A DNA stretch of 64,000 bases from Cavia porcellus (lineage: Eukaryota; Chordata; Mammalia; Rodentia; Caviidae): contig NW_026947485.1 of the NCBI RefSeq assembly GCF_034190915.1, positions 130,774,337 through 130,838,336 of the forward strand. The letters run 5' to 3'. Below the pieces are notes generated by a model. The model worked only from the letters and a program-made list of their open reading frames with translations. It was not told the origin of the DNA and made no database searches. Positions 1 to 11,080 of this stretch are shown one piece after another (position 1 is the first letter of the stretch; every line of letters begins with the position of its first letter). The position numbers were made by a program, and so were the translations under genes.

Positions 1-1020
1 GCCTGTGTGCCTGTCTGGCACCACTTTGTGCAGTGGTGCGGGAGCTGGAGAGCTCAGCTTTCCCGAGAGACACAGTTTAGATTAGTGAGCCTCAGTTTGG
101 ATGTGGGATTAAGGACCCTTGAACATCAAAGGCCTGCTCCCCCAGAAGAGAGCACTTTTCATGAGGAAGAGAGTGGATTTGGTAGGGTCTCAGCCCGTGG
201 GGAAGCAGCAGGGACCAAAGTCATCTCCTTTCACTCTGTTCTAGCATGTGAAAGGCTCTCCTGGGCTCCACCAGGGTCCTCTGGCTGTTCTTCCTGTGAG
301 GCTGGACTGCTGGTGGTTTACTCCTGACACAGGGAAGCTTGCCATTTTAGTCACACTCTCATTCTTGGGGCACTGTGGGTGGCACCTACTCCTCAGAAGA
401 GGGGAGGTTAAAATAAGCCTTCCAAGGTAGGAAGGCCTGGCGGAAGGGTCCAGGCAGAGGAAAGCTCCTCACGTCGGGGCAGCTGGGAATCCAACTGGGG
501 GAGCTGGGAAAGGAGATGCATCTTCTTGGTCACCCACCACCCGGTGACCCACCTCTTCTGAGCAGATGTGGCCCCCAAATCCCGTCAGCTATCACAAGCC
601 CCGCCTCTGGGTGATGAGGCTTTGAGGGGCATTTTAGATGTAACCCTCCTGGTCCAGACTGTTCTGCCAGTTTGGCCAAGAGGGGTCATAGGTTGTTTTC
701 TTAGGAAGAACACGGGCAGCAGTGGTAGTATTTTCAAGCCAGCTAGGAAGGAGAGCTGCTTCATAAACCAGAATATACTATTTCAGTGTTTCTGCTTTCA
801 AGAAATGTAAGTTAAATAACACATGGTTACCTGATTTACAACTGTTGTTCAACTCAAAACTGAGGAGTCTCTGGGGTGATACTGGTCACACTGAAAATCA
901 CCACCAGGTGCTGCCTCTCAGCTTAGCTGTGCCTGATGCAATACCACACTAGGGAATTGCCAGCCTACTACCTCTGCAAGTCTGCCTTACCTGCCATTGT
1001 TTCCCTTCTGCGCCTTTCAG
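1..1020 (+). other. RHOBTB3: RHOBTB3 intron, 3' part (window starts inside the gene)
   Basis: Non-coding stretch before the first recognised exon. It ends in a pyrimidine-rich tract and a CAG acceptor at 1018-1020 that fits the exon beginning at 1021. I recognise no repeat or second gene here; the open frames are short and lack family resemblance. All earlier RHOBTB3 exons (Rho-like domain, first BTB domain) lie left of the window. Confidence 0.7.
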
Positions 1021-1194
1021 GTACAACAGTGCCAGCCCACAGGGCCATCCTGGTAGCCCGCTGTGAAGTGATGGCGGCCATGTTCAATGGTAATTACATG
1101 GAGGCAAAGAGTGTCCTGATTCCAGTTTATGGTGTTTCCAAAGAGACTTTCTTGTCCTTTTTAGAGTACCTATACACAGACTCCTGTTGCCCAG
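1021..1194 (+). CDS. RHOBTB3: RHOBTB3 coding exon, first half of the second BTB domain
   Basis: RHOBTB3 is an atypical Rho-family protein with a divergent GTPase-like domain followed by BTB domains. Family members act as CUL3 ubiquitin-ligase adaptors, and RHOBTB3 is also linked to Rab9-dependent endosome-to-Golgi transport. This 174-nt exon (phase 1 at both ends) encodes a BTB core: PAHRAILVARCEVMAAMFNG, then a stretch ending in the FLEYLYTDSCCP strand/helix region. The acceptor is CAG at 1018-1020 and the donor is gtgagt at 1195. The split glycine/alanine codons join in frame to the exon at 5272, giving the uninterrupted CCPAGIFQ of the family. The BTB pattern alone would also fit RHOBTB1 or RHOBTB2; the downstream C-terminus decides for RHOBTB3. 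No frameshift or stop is seen. Confidence 0.95.
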
Positions 1195-2829
1195 GTGAGT
1201 AGTATTCTATATAATATGTCACAGTTCTCCTCTGTCATTGATATTCATTTTGGGAAGTTGCATTTACCAGAGTTGACTTCATGGCATATGCTAAATAGTT
1301 GGAGGTGGTGTTTGGGACAACAATGAGTTTTCAGTTAGTTCAAGTAAAAAACAATGATTGGGAGCCTTTTGTGGTTCACACGCATGCCCCATGCAGTGAC
1401 AACATGTTGCGATGGCTTGGATACCCCAACAGTGGAGGTGTTTTGGGGTACAGTGGCTAATTCTAGAGAGAGGGGCAGAAGGCTTCTTGGAGCACAAGGA
1501 TCCTTCTGTCTTCCACAGGAAGAAGGTTGGATGACTGCCCTTGTGTCTGAGTTCTGACTCAGACATTTCTAAGGGCTTCCTGTGTGCAGATACACCCTTG
1601 TTTGTTTCTGGTAGAGGATACAGCCATTTTAAAGGATCCTTCTGACTTGTAAAGTCAGATTGTTACTATACTGACTTCTGAAGACTTTGAAATTATTTCC
1701 ACATTCACTGACCAAAGACTGTCTTTGACCAGGAAACAGCCATCTGTCATAGCTACAGATTGGAGCAGATCTTGCAGATTACCTTTAGCTAAAGCTCCCT
1801 GGAGAAACTGCAAAATCCTTTCAGCAGATGTAAAGCCTTGTGATGCAGGCATGGAAAGCCTGGTCGTTATTCTTACTCTTTGGCCACCAGGTGGCTCTGG
1901 TCACGACCACAGCTAGAATATGTCCCATGTAGCTTACTGACTGGGGCCCAGAGCCTGAGACCTTTTACAAAACCTGGCCCTAGAAAATATAAAAAGAAAA
2001 CACATTTCAGACCATGCTTCTCTTCATATTCACTGCTTTAATTTTTTAACTGAGAAAAGATTTCCTGCATATGTTACTGAAATAAGTAGTGAAAGGCTTT
2101 TGAAGTTCTGAAAAAGAATACTCCTTTTCAAACTGAATTAATTGAGGTCTTACTGCTAACCATGGAGTATTTTGGAACCAAATGTTACTGTCAGTGTTAC
2201 AGGTTGGCTTTTCTTTTCTGCTTGGCAAAAATGAAAGCGTTAGTTCTAAATAGAAATAAATGTAATTGTTTATTATTTCAATATTCATAAATTTGTATAT
2301 TCAATAAAAAATCAAGCAGATTTCAAATAACAGGAAAATTTTGTTTCTCAATCATCGTCGTCTCATTTGAGTAACTGAACTGACTTATTTTAGGTTTTAC
2401 CTTGTTGATTAGGAAAAAATGTTCAGGAAAGCAATACGTATAGAACAAAGTACTTTAAAAGTTGGTAAAAGTATAATGGAAAAAATTAATCAAAACAGAC
2501 GAGCTATATACTAGAATAGATGCATTGGGAAAGTCACAGAATGTTTGTTCTGTTAACTGCTTACCATACACGCTGTTTTTGGTTTCACTGCTACAAAAGA
2601 ATGTAAGGAATTTGGGGAAGTGTAAGAAAGAATTGCATGAAAGAGCAGACTTCTCCTCAAGTGTTTAAAAAAAGAATGGAAAAATGTAGATGGCCAGAGG
2701 CTGATTGTTTAAGGGGTTTAGACTCTACAGCAAACCAGTGGCATGCTTTTGAGAGCTCTAGAAGGTTCTTCATCACTGGTCTAGAGTTTTAGTTTGACAA
2801 GATAAAAAAAATATTCCAGAGATGGGTGG

Positions 2830-3154
2830 TGATAGAACTGTGGGGGACCAGTGGCGGCTGAAAAGATAACAGATACGAAATATAAATGACCTTTATTTTG
2901 AGAATGTGGGGAGAGACACCCCCGATCCCTGGGGCGCGGCATCTCCATCCCGGGGTCGGTGATCTCCCTGTGGAACACGTGGAGTGGGGGCATACATGTA
3001 GCTTAGGTTAGGGGTGGTGCCTGAGGGGCATTAGGGATGCACAGGTAGCCCATTGGTATACTTTTGGTGCCAGAGGTAGATTCCTAGGGGTGGGGGAGAT
3101 AGAGCCCCTTGGCTTTACCAGCTATAGTGTCCTGTCTGTGCCAAAACTCTTTCA
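2830..3154 (-). mobile_element. Solo LTR, family B (about 325 bp)
   Basis: Read on the minus strand it starts TGAAAG and ends TTCTATCA, the TG...CA ends of an LTR, and has an AATAAA poly(A) signal near its 3' part. It matches the copy at 24160-24479 over nearly its full length, including the shared blocks around 'catacatgtag' and 'gatagagccccttgg'. No flanking retroviral internal sequence is seen, so it looks like a solo LTR. No clean target duplication is visible. Confidence 0.7.
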
Positions 3155-3240
3155 GGTGTCAGTGGTGGGTGCTCAACAAAGTGATGGTGCTTCATGACAC
3201 TGAACTGTAAACTTAAAAATGATTAAAATGAAGTCTAACA

Positions 3241-3396
3241 AAGTGGTGTTAACTTATAACCCCTCAGCTTGGGAGGCTGAGGCAGGAAGATCTTAAGTCC
3301 CACCTGAGCAACTTGCCTCAAAATGAAAAAAAAGAGGCTGGGGTTAGCTCAGTGGTAGAGTGCCCCTTGCTTCAATTCCCAATTGAAAAAAAAATT
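3241..3396 (+). mobile_element. B1-dID dimeric SINE (old copy)
   Basis: A B1-type left part (gggaggctgaggcaggaaga) is fused to an ID-type right part (ggctggggttagctcagtgg), followed by an A-rich tail. This B1 plus ID dimer is known from squirrels, dormice, beavers and relatives and is absent from mouse and rat. Divergent, so old. Confidence 0.75.
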
Positions 3397-3655
3397 TAAA
3401 TAATAAATTTTATATTTATTTTTGTCACAATGAAAACAAAACAAAACCAAGCCTAGGGACTAAATCCAAAAAAAGAAAAGTTGCAAGAATTTAGCTAAGA
3501 GAAGGACTGATCTGAGAGCTCTCAGTTGACTCTATTGAGGATAATTATAGAATCACTTCTCTGGAGAATTTAACAAAGTAATTCTCTTCTGAGGGTAAAG
3601 GTTTCAGTGGGCCCTTTCGTGGTGGTAATGTAAGGGAAAGAAACTCCCAGTCTAC

Positions 3656-4235
3656 TGATACAGGGAATGAAACTCCTGTCTCCTGTATGTCCGGTACGAA
3701 TTCATGCTCTCTAAAATAGAAGAATGAGTTTAGGAACAACAGAGGTTAAGAGCAGAATTTATTTATTGATAGAAACTTTCTGTCTGAGAGAGACAGAAGG
3801 GGTCCCGAGTGGGTTGCCAAGACTCTCTCTTTTCTCAGAACTTTTATAGAGCAAAACCATGAGATGAGATGGGTCAAAGGTGGGGAAAATGGGAACTTGA
3901 AAGGTGGGATGGAATTGTGGTCAACCAATAAGATCAATCACTCAGGTAAAGATGATTAAATTTTGGACAAATGGAAAAGTGAGTCCCAGAGCAGTGGCTC
4001 TTTCCTATTGGGGATTGGAATGATGACTCCTTGCTTTCTCGGGGTGATAGAGACCTATTTAGAATATCCCCCCTTAGGGTCTGGGTGCATTTGTTTGATC
4101 TTTTGCCTTGAGGCCTGGCCCACAGCAGGAGGTGTCTGTCTCTTCCACAGTTGCAAGGTATCTGGGCTTCTTGCACTGGCTCCTTCCAGGACCTAGCCCT
4201 GTCTGACTGCCTGTCTAACTCAGTTGCCTGTAACA
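3656..4235 (-). mobile_element. Solo LTR, family A (about 580 bp)
   Basis: On the minus strand it runs from TGTTACAGGCAACTG to CAGGAGTTTCATTCCCTGTATCA, with TG...CA ends. It is collinear with the copies at 4498-5216, 19130-19757 and 25172-25776. Shared blocks include 'ggaatgaaactcc' near the left end, 'cagaa(t)ttatttattgat', 'ggtcaaccaataagat' and 'cctgtctgactgcctg'. It lies antisense to RHOBTB3. A B1 SINE begins right after its right end. Confidence 0.75.
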
Positions 4236-4362
4236 GTGGTGCACACCTCTAATCCTAGCATTAGGGAGGCTGAGGCAGGAGGATTGCTGCAAGTTTAAGG
4301 CCATCCTGGGCTACATAGTGAGTTCAAAACCAGCCTGAACTATGTGGCAAAACCCTGTCTCA
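4236..4362 (+). mobile_element. B1 SINE
   Basis: 7SL-derived B1 body: gtggtgcacacctctaatcc, then gggaggctgaggcaggaggat, then the duplicated 'ccagcctg' segment and ccctgtctcaa. The left end is truncated and abuts the LTR-A right end. Confidence 0.8.
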
Positions 4363-4458
4363 ACCTTTTGTGGCCCCCTCCATAAGAATCATGGTATAGA
4401 CTGCTTCCTGCCTCAAGGCTTTAGTCTGTACTGGGTGATCCCACCAGCATGGGTTTTG

Positions 4459-4486
4459 GTGTGTGTGTGTGTGTGTGTGTGTGTGT
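4459..4486. repeat. (GT)n microsatellite
   Basis: About 14 uninterrupted GT units just left of the second LTR-A in the RHOBTB3 intron. Long enough to be length-polymorphic. Confidence 0.9.
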
Positions 4487-4497
4487 TTAGGTCATAT

Positions 4498-5216
4498 TGA
4501 TGTAGGGGAATGAAACTTCTAACCTGCTAGATGTCTAAAATGTTAAGTTCATGTTCTCTAAATTCGAGGACTGAATTCTAGAAACAATGGAGGTTAAGAG
4601 TAGAAAGAATTTTTTCAGAGAAAGGGAGCTTCTGTCTGAGAGGGACTGAAGGGGGCCCATACAGTGGGTTGCCTGCCAATCCGCTTTCAGCTTGTACTGC
4701 TGAGCTACATTCCCAGCCCCAATCCCGCTTCTCAGAGGTATATTTTGAGCAAAGCCATGAGGTGAGGCAGGCTCAGGGTAGGAATTAATCAGTAACGTAA
4801 GTATAGTTGCTTAGGTAATATTGATCCAATGGCAAATCACAGGATGCATGTTAAGTGGAACAAAACTGTGTCAGTCTGTAAGTATACAACAGGTCAGTGT
4901 TAGTCACAGTGACTAAATGGGGATCAAGTGGGGAACAAGTCTCTTGGAGCAAGCACACCTGGGCGGACAAGGACTTTCCTGCAGGGGGTGGGTTGAGGAG
5001 GTGTGGTCCTCCACCCCAGGGCGACTGGTGCTTTCTAGGCATCTCAGTCACTGCTGTTCATTCCCAGGAAGTCATGAGTGAGGCGTTCTTCTTTCCTGGA
5101 AGCCTGACTTCAGTGACTGCGCCTCCAGCCACAGTTGTCTTCTGCTCTGACCCCTCGAGGGCCTGTGCCTGTCTGACTGCCCACAATATTTCTGCCTAAC
5201 TTGGCTGTCTGTAATA
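4498..5216 (-). mobile_element. LTR family A copy abutting a RHOBTB3 exon
   Basis: Same family as 3656-4235, in the same antisense orientation. The left edge tgatgtaggggaatgaaac and the right part cctgtctgactgccca...gtctgtaata align with the other copies. It is longer than them: extra sequence includes a minus-strand ID fragment at about 4686-4719 flanked by short repeats (aatccgctt / aatcccgctt). The right edge is about 56 bp from the splice acceptor at 5271. Confidence 0.7.
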
Positions 5217-5271
5217 ATGTCGGCAGTGGTTTTACCACCGGCCCTTTTGTGCGTCTCCTCTTTCTTTGCAG

Positions 5272-5438
5272 CTGGCATTTTCCAGGCCATGTGCCTGCTG
5301 ATCTGTGCTGAGATGTACCAGGTGTCGCGGCTGCAGCACATCTGTGAGCTCTTCATCATCACACAGCTGCAGAGCATGCCCAGCAGGGAGCTGGCCTCCA
5401 TGAACCTGGACATCGTCGACCTGCTCAAGAAGGCCAAG
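5272..5438 (+). CDS. RHOBTB3: RHOBTB3 coding exon, end of second BTB and BACK-like helices
   Basis: A 167-nt exon entering in phase 1 and leaving in phase 0. It encodes AGIFQAMCLLICAEMYQVSR and then a helical segment ending SMNLDIVDLLKKAK. This closes the second BTB domain and starts the helical tail that in BTB adaptors packs against CUL3. The acceptor is tttctttgcag (to 5271) and the donor is AAG|gtaatt at 5439. The reading frame is intact and joins directly to FHHSDC of the next exon, as in the mammalian protein I recall. A retroviral LTR ends only ~56 bp upstream, but the polypyrimidine tract and a plausible branch site (tttac, about 5233) lie outside it. Confidence 0.95.
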
Positions 5439-5518
5439 GTAATTGGCCTGACGGGTCTAGTTCTTTTGATGTAAAAGCGATAAAATTTTGTACTATTCCT
5501 TTAATACTTTGTTTTTTA

Positions 5519-5690
5519 AGAGAGAGGCAGGAGATGGCAAGTTTGAGCCCAGCCTGTGCAATTTAGCAATTTAGGGAGACTCTCAGAATTAAAAAAAAAA
5601 AAAATTAAAAAATAAAACAGTGGCTGGAGATATAGCTCAGTGCAAAAGCCCTGGGTTCAATCACCAGTACTAGACAAAAATAAAATAAGA
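5519..5690 (+). mobile_element. B1-dID SINE
   Basis: B1 remnant (aggcaggagatggcaagtttg) followed by an A-rich linker and an ID half (ggctggagatatagctcag ... gggttcaatcaccagtac). Divergent dimer of the B1-dID type. Confidence 0.7.
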
Positions 5691-6185
5691 CAGTATATAT
5701 CAATGCTGTTCCTGGTCAGAAAGTTTGATTAAATGAGGTTCCACAAGTTTCATTAGCTACTGTTGAAGAAAACCTAAGGGTTTTTGCTCTGTCCCCCTCT
5801 AAGGTGACAAGGATGGAAGGGTTTTCTAGCAGTGACCTGTAGCAGAGTCATTTGGATGTGTGCAGCACTATGTCACTTATTATATGAAATACAGTTTGTA
5901 TTGCATTTCCCCAAAGGATCGCATGTCAGGGTTCCCAGAAGGAAAAATGGCAGGTGATCTAATGCTGATAGGTATGGCATTGTTAAACTGATTCACTGCT
6001 TCATTCATTCATTTTGTGAACATGTTTTGAAGTTCCAGGTGTTCATACAAGATATTATTGTATTTCATTTATTCTTGCAAAATGTCTTTCATTAGTATGT
6101 TTCACTGAGTTATGAGTACAGTTTTGAAAAGTTAGAGACTGAGGAACACTTCAGTATGTCACCCTGGTTTTTCTGGGCATCTTCT

Positions 6186-6291
6186 TTTTTTTTTTTCTTT
6201 TTTCTTTTTATCGGTACCGGGGATCGAACTCAAGACCACCTGCTTGCAAGGCAGGTAGGTACTTATGCCGCTGAGCTAAATCCCCAGCCCC
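6186..6291 (-). mobile_element. Young ID SINE, reverse orientation, with perfect target duplication
   Basis: Reverse complement of the tRNA-Ala-derived ID family: body ggggctggggatttagctca, then the 'ggtaccgataaaaa' tail and poly(A). The 14-bp sequence tctgggcatcttct occurs on both sides (6172-6185 and 6292-6305), the footprint of L1-driven insertion. Little divergence suggests recent activity. Confidence 0.92.
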
Positions 6292-6334
6292 TCTGGGCAT
6301 CTTCTAAGATGGGACTTTGTTGTTTTTTAAGAAC

Positions 6335-7355
6335 TAATGTCTAGAATATTTAAAGAACTCAAAACAATTAGAACACCTAAACAAAAGACCCAGTTAAGAA
6401 ATGGGCAAGTGTAATGCACAGATACTTCTCAGAAAGAAATGCAAAGAGTCAACAAACATACGAAAAAATGTTCCCTAGTCATAGAGAAATGAAAATAAAA
6501 ACATAGCTGAGATTCCATCTTACACCAGAAAGAACAGCTACCATCAAGAAATCAAAAAATAATGCTGGTGAAGCTGTGACGGAAAAGGAACCCTCCTGTG
6601 TGGTTGGTGGGAATGTAAACTAGTTACAGCCATTATGCAAATAAAGTTCCTCAAAGAACTCAAATTAGAAATACCATGTGACGCAGTCATTCACCTTCTA
6701 GGCAACTTTCTCAAAGAGCTAAAGACATTGAACTAGCAACAAATGCAGGCCCGTGTTCATAGCAGTACTACTCAGAATAGTTAAGTCCTGGAAGCAGCTG
6801 GCCTACCCATCAGCAGACGATTAGATTTTTTAAATGTGATTTCTATACATTATGGGATACTATTCAGCTATACAGAAGGACAGAGTTGAGTCATTTGTAG
6901 GAAAATGCACCTGGAAAATGTAATGCGTGAAATAAGTCAGACACATGAGTGTAAATACTATGCCGTGTCTCTCATTGCATAAGGCAAAGCGCAAGCAGCA
7001 CAGTGAAGATTGGATAGGAGGAGACAAGGGGATGGCTGTCTTAGAAATGGGCAGGGGGAACACGTGGGGGAGGAGGAACACATGCGGGAGAAGGGAAGGG
7101 AATGAGTAGAATAAGGATGTGCCATGCACAGGAGCCTAAAAGCCTCAAGGAGTGGAAGTGCTGCATGCCGTACACGTGATGTAAGATCAGTGACAGCAAC
7201 AAGAACAAAAAACAAGGAGAGGGGATTTAGAAGAAGGAGAGCGGGGAATTAGAAAAGAAAAAGCAAGCTGTGTTATGTACGCGTACTACTCCCCAAGATG
7301 ATTTGCAACTGCATATACTGCAAACATGTGCTAAGTAAAAAAAAAAAGAAAAAAA
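6335..7355 (+). mobile_element. L1 LINE 3' fragment
   Basis: Matches the end of L1 ORF2 and the 3' UTR: 'agaaatgggcaagtg...cttctcagaaagaaatgc', 'gaaatgaaaataaaaacat...gattccatcttacacc', 'gggatactattcagctat', then an A-rich tail. The last ~100 bp resemble the end of the L1 at 30.6-35.4 kb, so the same lineage is likely. Frames are broken; there is no coding capacity. Confidence 0.8.
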
Positions 7356-7539
7356 TTTTTTTGCTGCTAATTTTAGGAACAGATGAGTTCATACAAATTA
7401 CTCATGAGTGACTGTATTTTCAAATACCCTAGGATATCATGGATCTGACAAAGAACTGAGCCAGGTCTGTAAATAAACTGGGATTGCTTGAAATCATCTC
7501 AAATTGTCAGATGTGGCCCAGTCAGAAGTCTACCATTGC

Positions 7540-7735
7540 CCTGGCATGGTAGGACACACCTGTAATCCCAGCACTTTGGGACGCTGAAGCAGGAAGATTT
7601 GCAAGAGTCTTACCTGGGCAATTTAGGGACACCCTGTCTCAAAAATTTAGAAAGGAGAGGGGGCATTGGGGATGTAGCTCAATGTAGAGCCTTGGGTTTA
7701 GTCCTTCATGCTACCTGCACTCCCACAAAGAAAAG
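7540..7735 (+). mobile_element. B1-dID SINE
   Basis: B1 half (ggcatggtaggacacacctg, taatcccagcactttggg) joined to an ID half (gcattggggatgtagctcaa ... cttgggtttagtccttcatg). One of the longer B1-dID copies in the window. Confidence 0.8.
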
Positions 7736-8859
7736 AAAAGAAAACGTCACTTCATTGCCACTCGTACTTGCCATTCTTATCCTGGGAGCAGAGACTAACC
7801 CAGGCGAGTCTCACTGCGGTTCCTGTGGTTATTCACCATTCCATTCAGTTCCGGAGGCACTTGAGGACTTGAGGCTATGGTACACTGTTGCCGTTACTGA
7901 CCTTGACCCCTCTAGATCCTTCTGATCTGGCACTACAGAATATCAGGGCTTCTTAACCATCATCTGGTGTACGACAATCTGTTCCCGTCACCTTTGACAT
8001 CCAGGATTTTATGAAAGCATGGTGCTTTGTCTTCATGCAAATTGCTGGAACACAAGATGGGTCTAAGGACAGAAGTTCGGCACCTCAAGGCTCCCTCCCT
8101 CTCAGCATACATACTTCCGGTCATAGAGGGGAAGTTCTTTTGTTTACTGTCTCCACAACTCTTTTGGACTTCATTTCTCTCACAATCATCTTAAAATTAC
8201 ACGTATTCAGTATGAAGGCTACAGATACTTTAAAAATCGAAGAACCCTCAGCTCTCTTTTTAATATACTTACATGGAGCTTGAGTTCAGTAGGTAGCTGC
8301 CTTCCAAATTTAGTTTACAAATTCTTTTTCATTTCTGGTGTTTTCATAACCTAAGTTTATTTTAATGTATTCTTTTACAAGGAGATACGATCTGTCTCTT
8401 GCCAAAGGCTCATGATGGTGATATCTTAAATCTTCTCAAAAATAAAATTCTACATTTGAAGCATGTTTCTGCAGCTACTTGTTTGTCTCTGTAATCTCTT
8501 TTCTCTTTCAGAGACACAGCTCTCGGGCAGTGTTCTGACCTGGTTGTAGGTTAACTACTCTGGGTTAATCATCTAATAGTGATGGTGGCTCCTGTTAAAG
8601 TAGCTGCGAGTTTTCCACTTTATTCCTAAGAGATCACATTCCTCTGCTAAGAAGTAGGGAAGAAAAGATTGTCATGTAAGATTAGACAAACTATAATATC
8701 CCTTTCATACACTGAACATAAATCTATGAAGGTATATGTTATAAATTTTTAAAAGATTGGATCTTGAGTTTCTTCCTTAAGATTTCATCTTACAACTCTT
8801 CAGCTTAGTGTTGCTCATTGGTTAATTAACATTTTTGAGTTTTCTGAGAATTATACTTA

Positions 8860-9190
8860 ACCAAAATGGTGTCCATCTAAGGATAAATGCATGAGTGAAA
8901 GGTGCAGACCACAGAATGTTAGCCGTGGAAAGGAAGGAATTTGGTATATGCTGCAAGATGGATGTCCCTTGGGAGACATTACGCTAAGTGAAATAAGCCT
9001 ACAAAAGAAGGACAATGCCTATTTAAGTGTTTAGAGAAGTCACAGTTATAGTGACAGAAGGTAAGGTAATGGTTACCAGGACCTGGGGTAGAGGAGTAGG
9101 GGAGTTAATATTTAAAGGGTTCAAAATTTCACTTTGGGTTACAGAACAGTTCTAGAAATGGACAGTGGTTCTGGTTACACACATTTGGTT
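8860..9190 (+). mobile_element. Old L1 3' remnant
   Basis: Phrases typical of ancient L1 3' ends: 'ggtgtccatctaaggataaa', 'acattacgctaagtgaaata', 'ggtaatggttaccagg'. Heavily diverged; boundaries are approximate. Confidence 0.55.
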
Positions 9191-9924
9191 ACATAAATCT
9201 GGTTACATAAATTTACGATGCCACTAACCTGTACACCCACAGATTATTAAACTGCCTTATATCATGCCTGTTGGACCACGGTAATAATAGTAATAAAAAA
9301 GAACTATACTTATATACCAAGTTGCCTACCAGCAGGTTATTGTCACTCAAACTGGGGGGGGGGGGCGGTGGATGACTCAGTTTCCCTGTCCAGCTGCTAT
9401 TGGAACTCAGAAGAAGACTCATGCAGGAAGTCTAGCTTGGTGTGACAGGGTGTCCATTAAAAGTGGCTGTTCAGGTAGAACTTCCTCCTAGGACTGTTGG
9501 CCTGTGGCCTCCCCTGCCCTTAGGCTGAGGATGCATCCTCGTCAGTATTTTGACTTGCTCCTCAGTGTACATGTTTATTAGGGTTTCCTCACCACAATCT
9601 ACAGGTGTAGTTGGTGAAGAAGTCCTGACCTTAGATTAAAAGTTTAGATGCAGTCCACAAGCATCTACAGTGATTGTTACCCACGGGGCAGGCATAGCTT
9701 GAAACTCACTGTTGATTCAGCTTCTTGACTAATACACATATTCGTATTCATGGGTGATGTTCCCGTTTCCTTCCTGCAGCTGTGACAGTTGGAAGGGTGC
9801 ATTGTACATAGACACACAAACACAGATACCGGCTCTCTCCGGTTTCTGCTAGGTCACTGTCACCCTCTGCTCATGTTGATGGTCATGACGTGCAATATTG
9901 GTTCCTTTCTCATTTCTCTTGCAG

Positions 9925-10021
9925 TTCCACCACTCTGATTGCCTTTCAACCTGGCTACTTCATTTCATTGCCACCAACTACCTCATCTTTAGTCAAAAGC
10001 CTGAATTTCAAGATCTTTCAG
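9925..10021 (+). CDS. RHOBTB3: RHOBTB3 coding exon, penultimate
   Basis: A 97-nt exon, phase 0 in and phase 1 out. It encodes FHHSDCLSTWLLHFIATNYL and then IFSQKPEFQDLS, with the last base contributing to the valine codon shared with the final exon. The acceptor is catttctcttgcag (to 9924) and the donor is TCAG|gtaggg at 10022. The exon lies in the alpha-helical region after the second BTB. Both neighbouring junctions keep the frame, so transcripts skipping this exon would shift frame before the C-terminal CaaX-like end. Confidence 0.95.
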
Positions 10022-11080
10022 GTAGGGGGAAAGAAAATAACTTTATGTTCTTCCTTCTTAGGTTTGAGATTATAGTTTATAAACCATAGTTTTAACCCAG
10101 TGATGCTTGATGTAATATGTATCTTTTAAATTATGCAGTGAGGTGACTGAGGACACTTTAATTTATAGTCACCAGTGTTACATAAGCAGCGTGACCTGTG
10201 TCACACAAGACATTTTCTAATAATTATTTTATTGCTCACATTCAATTTTAAATGCGTTTATAAAAAATAGATAAAAGGTGGCCAAAAGTGTCCTCAGGTG
10301 GCACTTGGTTTTGATAAATGAGATCTTGGTTGTCATTAAGAAGCAAAATTTAAACAATGCTTAAATTTTGATTGTTTATTATTATAACATAGTTTCATTT
10401 ACTAGATATCTATATTAAGTGTATCTATTGGAGTCCCATGTATTATGTTGGAGTAATAAGTGTTTGTTAATTGCTATTCAGAAGTATATGTATTGTGCTT
10501 GTAAGGTAAATTATAAAGATTAAAACTCTTGTAATCCACAAACGAGCACCCAAACTTGAGTTTAAAATATGCGGCAAAAACATATTTTAAAAAAAGCAGC
10601 GCTGATTTATTTTATCCTGGGCCCAGCGACACAGTGTAGTTGGAGATTGCAAAAGCTGTGTGTGTCCCCACCCCCTACCCTCCACCCCCATACTTGCAGC
10701 CTTTATATATATATATATCACTGTTTACAGAGTAAGGGGTTTGGGCATGGATCAGGAGATAGGCTAATGGGGAAGATTCTGTTTTCCTCTACAGAGAACA
10801 GAAGAGTCTAGCAGCAATTAACAACCTTTTGTTACCTTATTTTAGCACCACATCTGTTATTTGTACAGGGCAGCAATGGTTAACATATCAATTAAGTCAC
10901 CCAGAGGGAGAAAGGAGAAGGAAAACATATACAGAACACTTAGGGTCACATTACAGGTATTTTGGTATAATACAAATATAACGAAGCTCTTTTTCCTAGT
11001 GTACAATAAAAACCAAGCAAAGGGTGAGATTCCCAGTACTGCAACAAGTGGAAGACACATGAAATTGAAAATAGAATAGC

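Larger units (their letters stand above)
1195..5271 (+). other. RHOBTB3: RHOBTB3 intron loaded with antisense LTRs and SINEs
   Basis: A 4.1 kb intron with donor gtgagt at 1195 and acceptor ctttgcag ending at 5271. The first 1.6 kb (1195-2829) shows no repeat I can name. The rest is LTR-B (2830-3154), a B1-dID SINE (3241-3396), LTR-A (3656-4235), a B1 (4236-4362), a GT microsatellite (4459-4486) and a second LTR-A (4498-5216). All three LTRs read opposite to the gene. Confidence 0.8.
5439..9924 (+). other. RHOBTB3: RHOBTB3 intron
   Basis: A 4.5 kb intron from gtaatt at 5439 to tctcttgcag at 9924. It holds a B1-dID (5519-5690), a young ID in reverse (6186-6291), an L1 3' fragment (6335-7355), another B1-dID (7540-7735), an L1 remnant (8860-9190) and a G12-type homopolymer near 9353. 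The remainder, including 7760-8850, shows nothing I recognise. Confidence 0.8.

Noticed and set aside
936..1020. In-frame ATG upstream of the BTB exon (936) as a protein start
   Set aside because: The stretch 936-1020 is intron ending in a normal acceptor; the family protein continues upstream into earlier exons outside the window.
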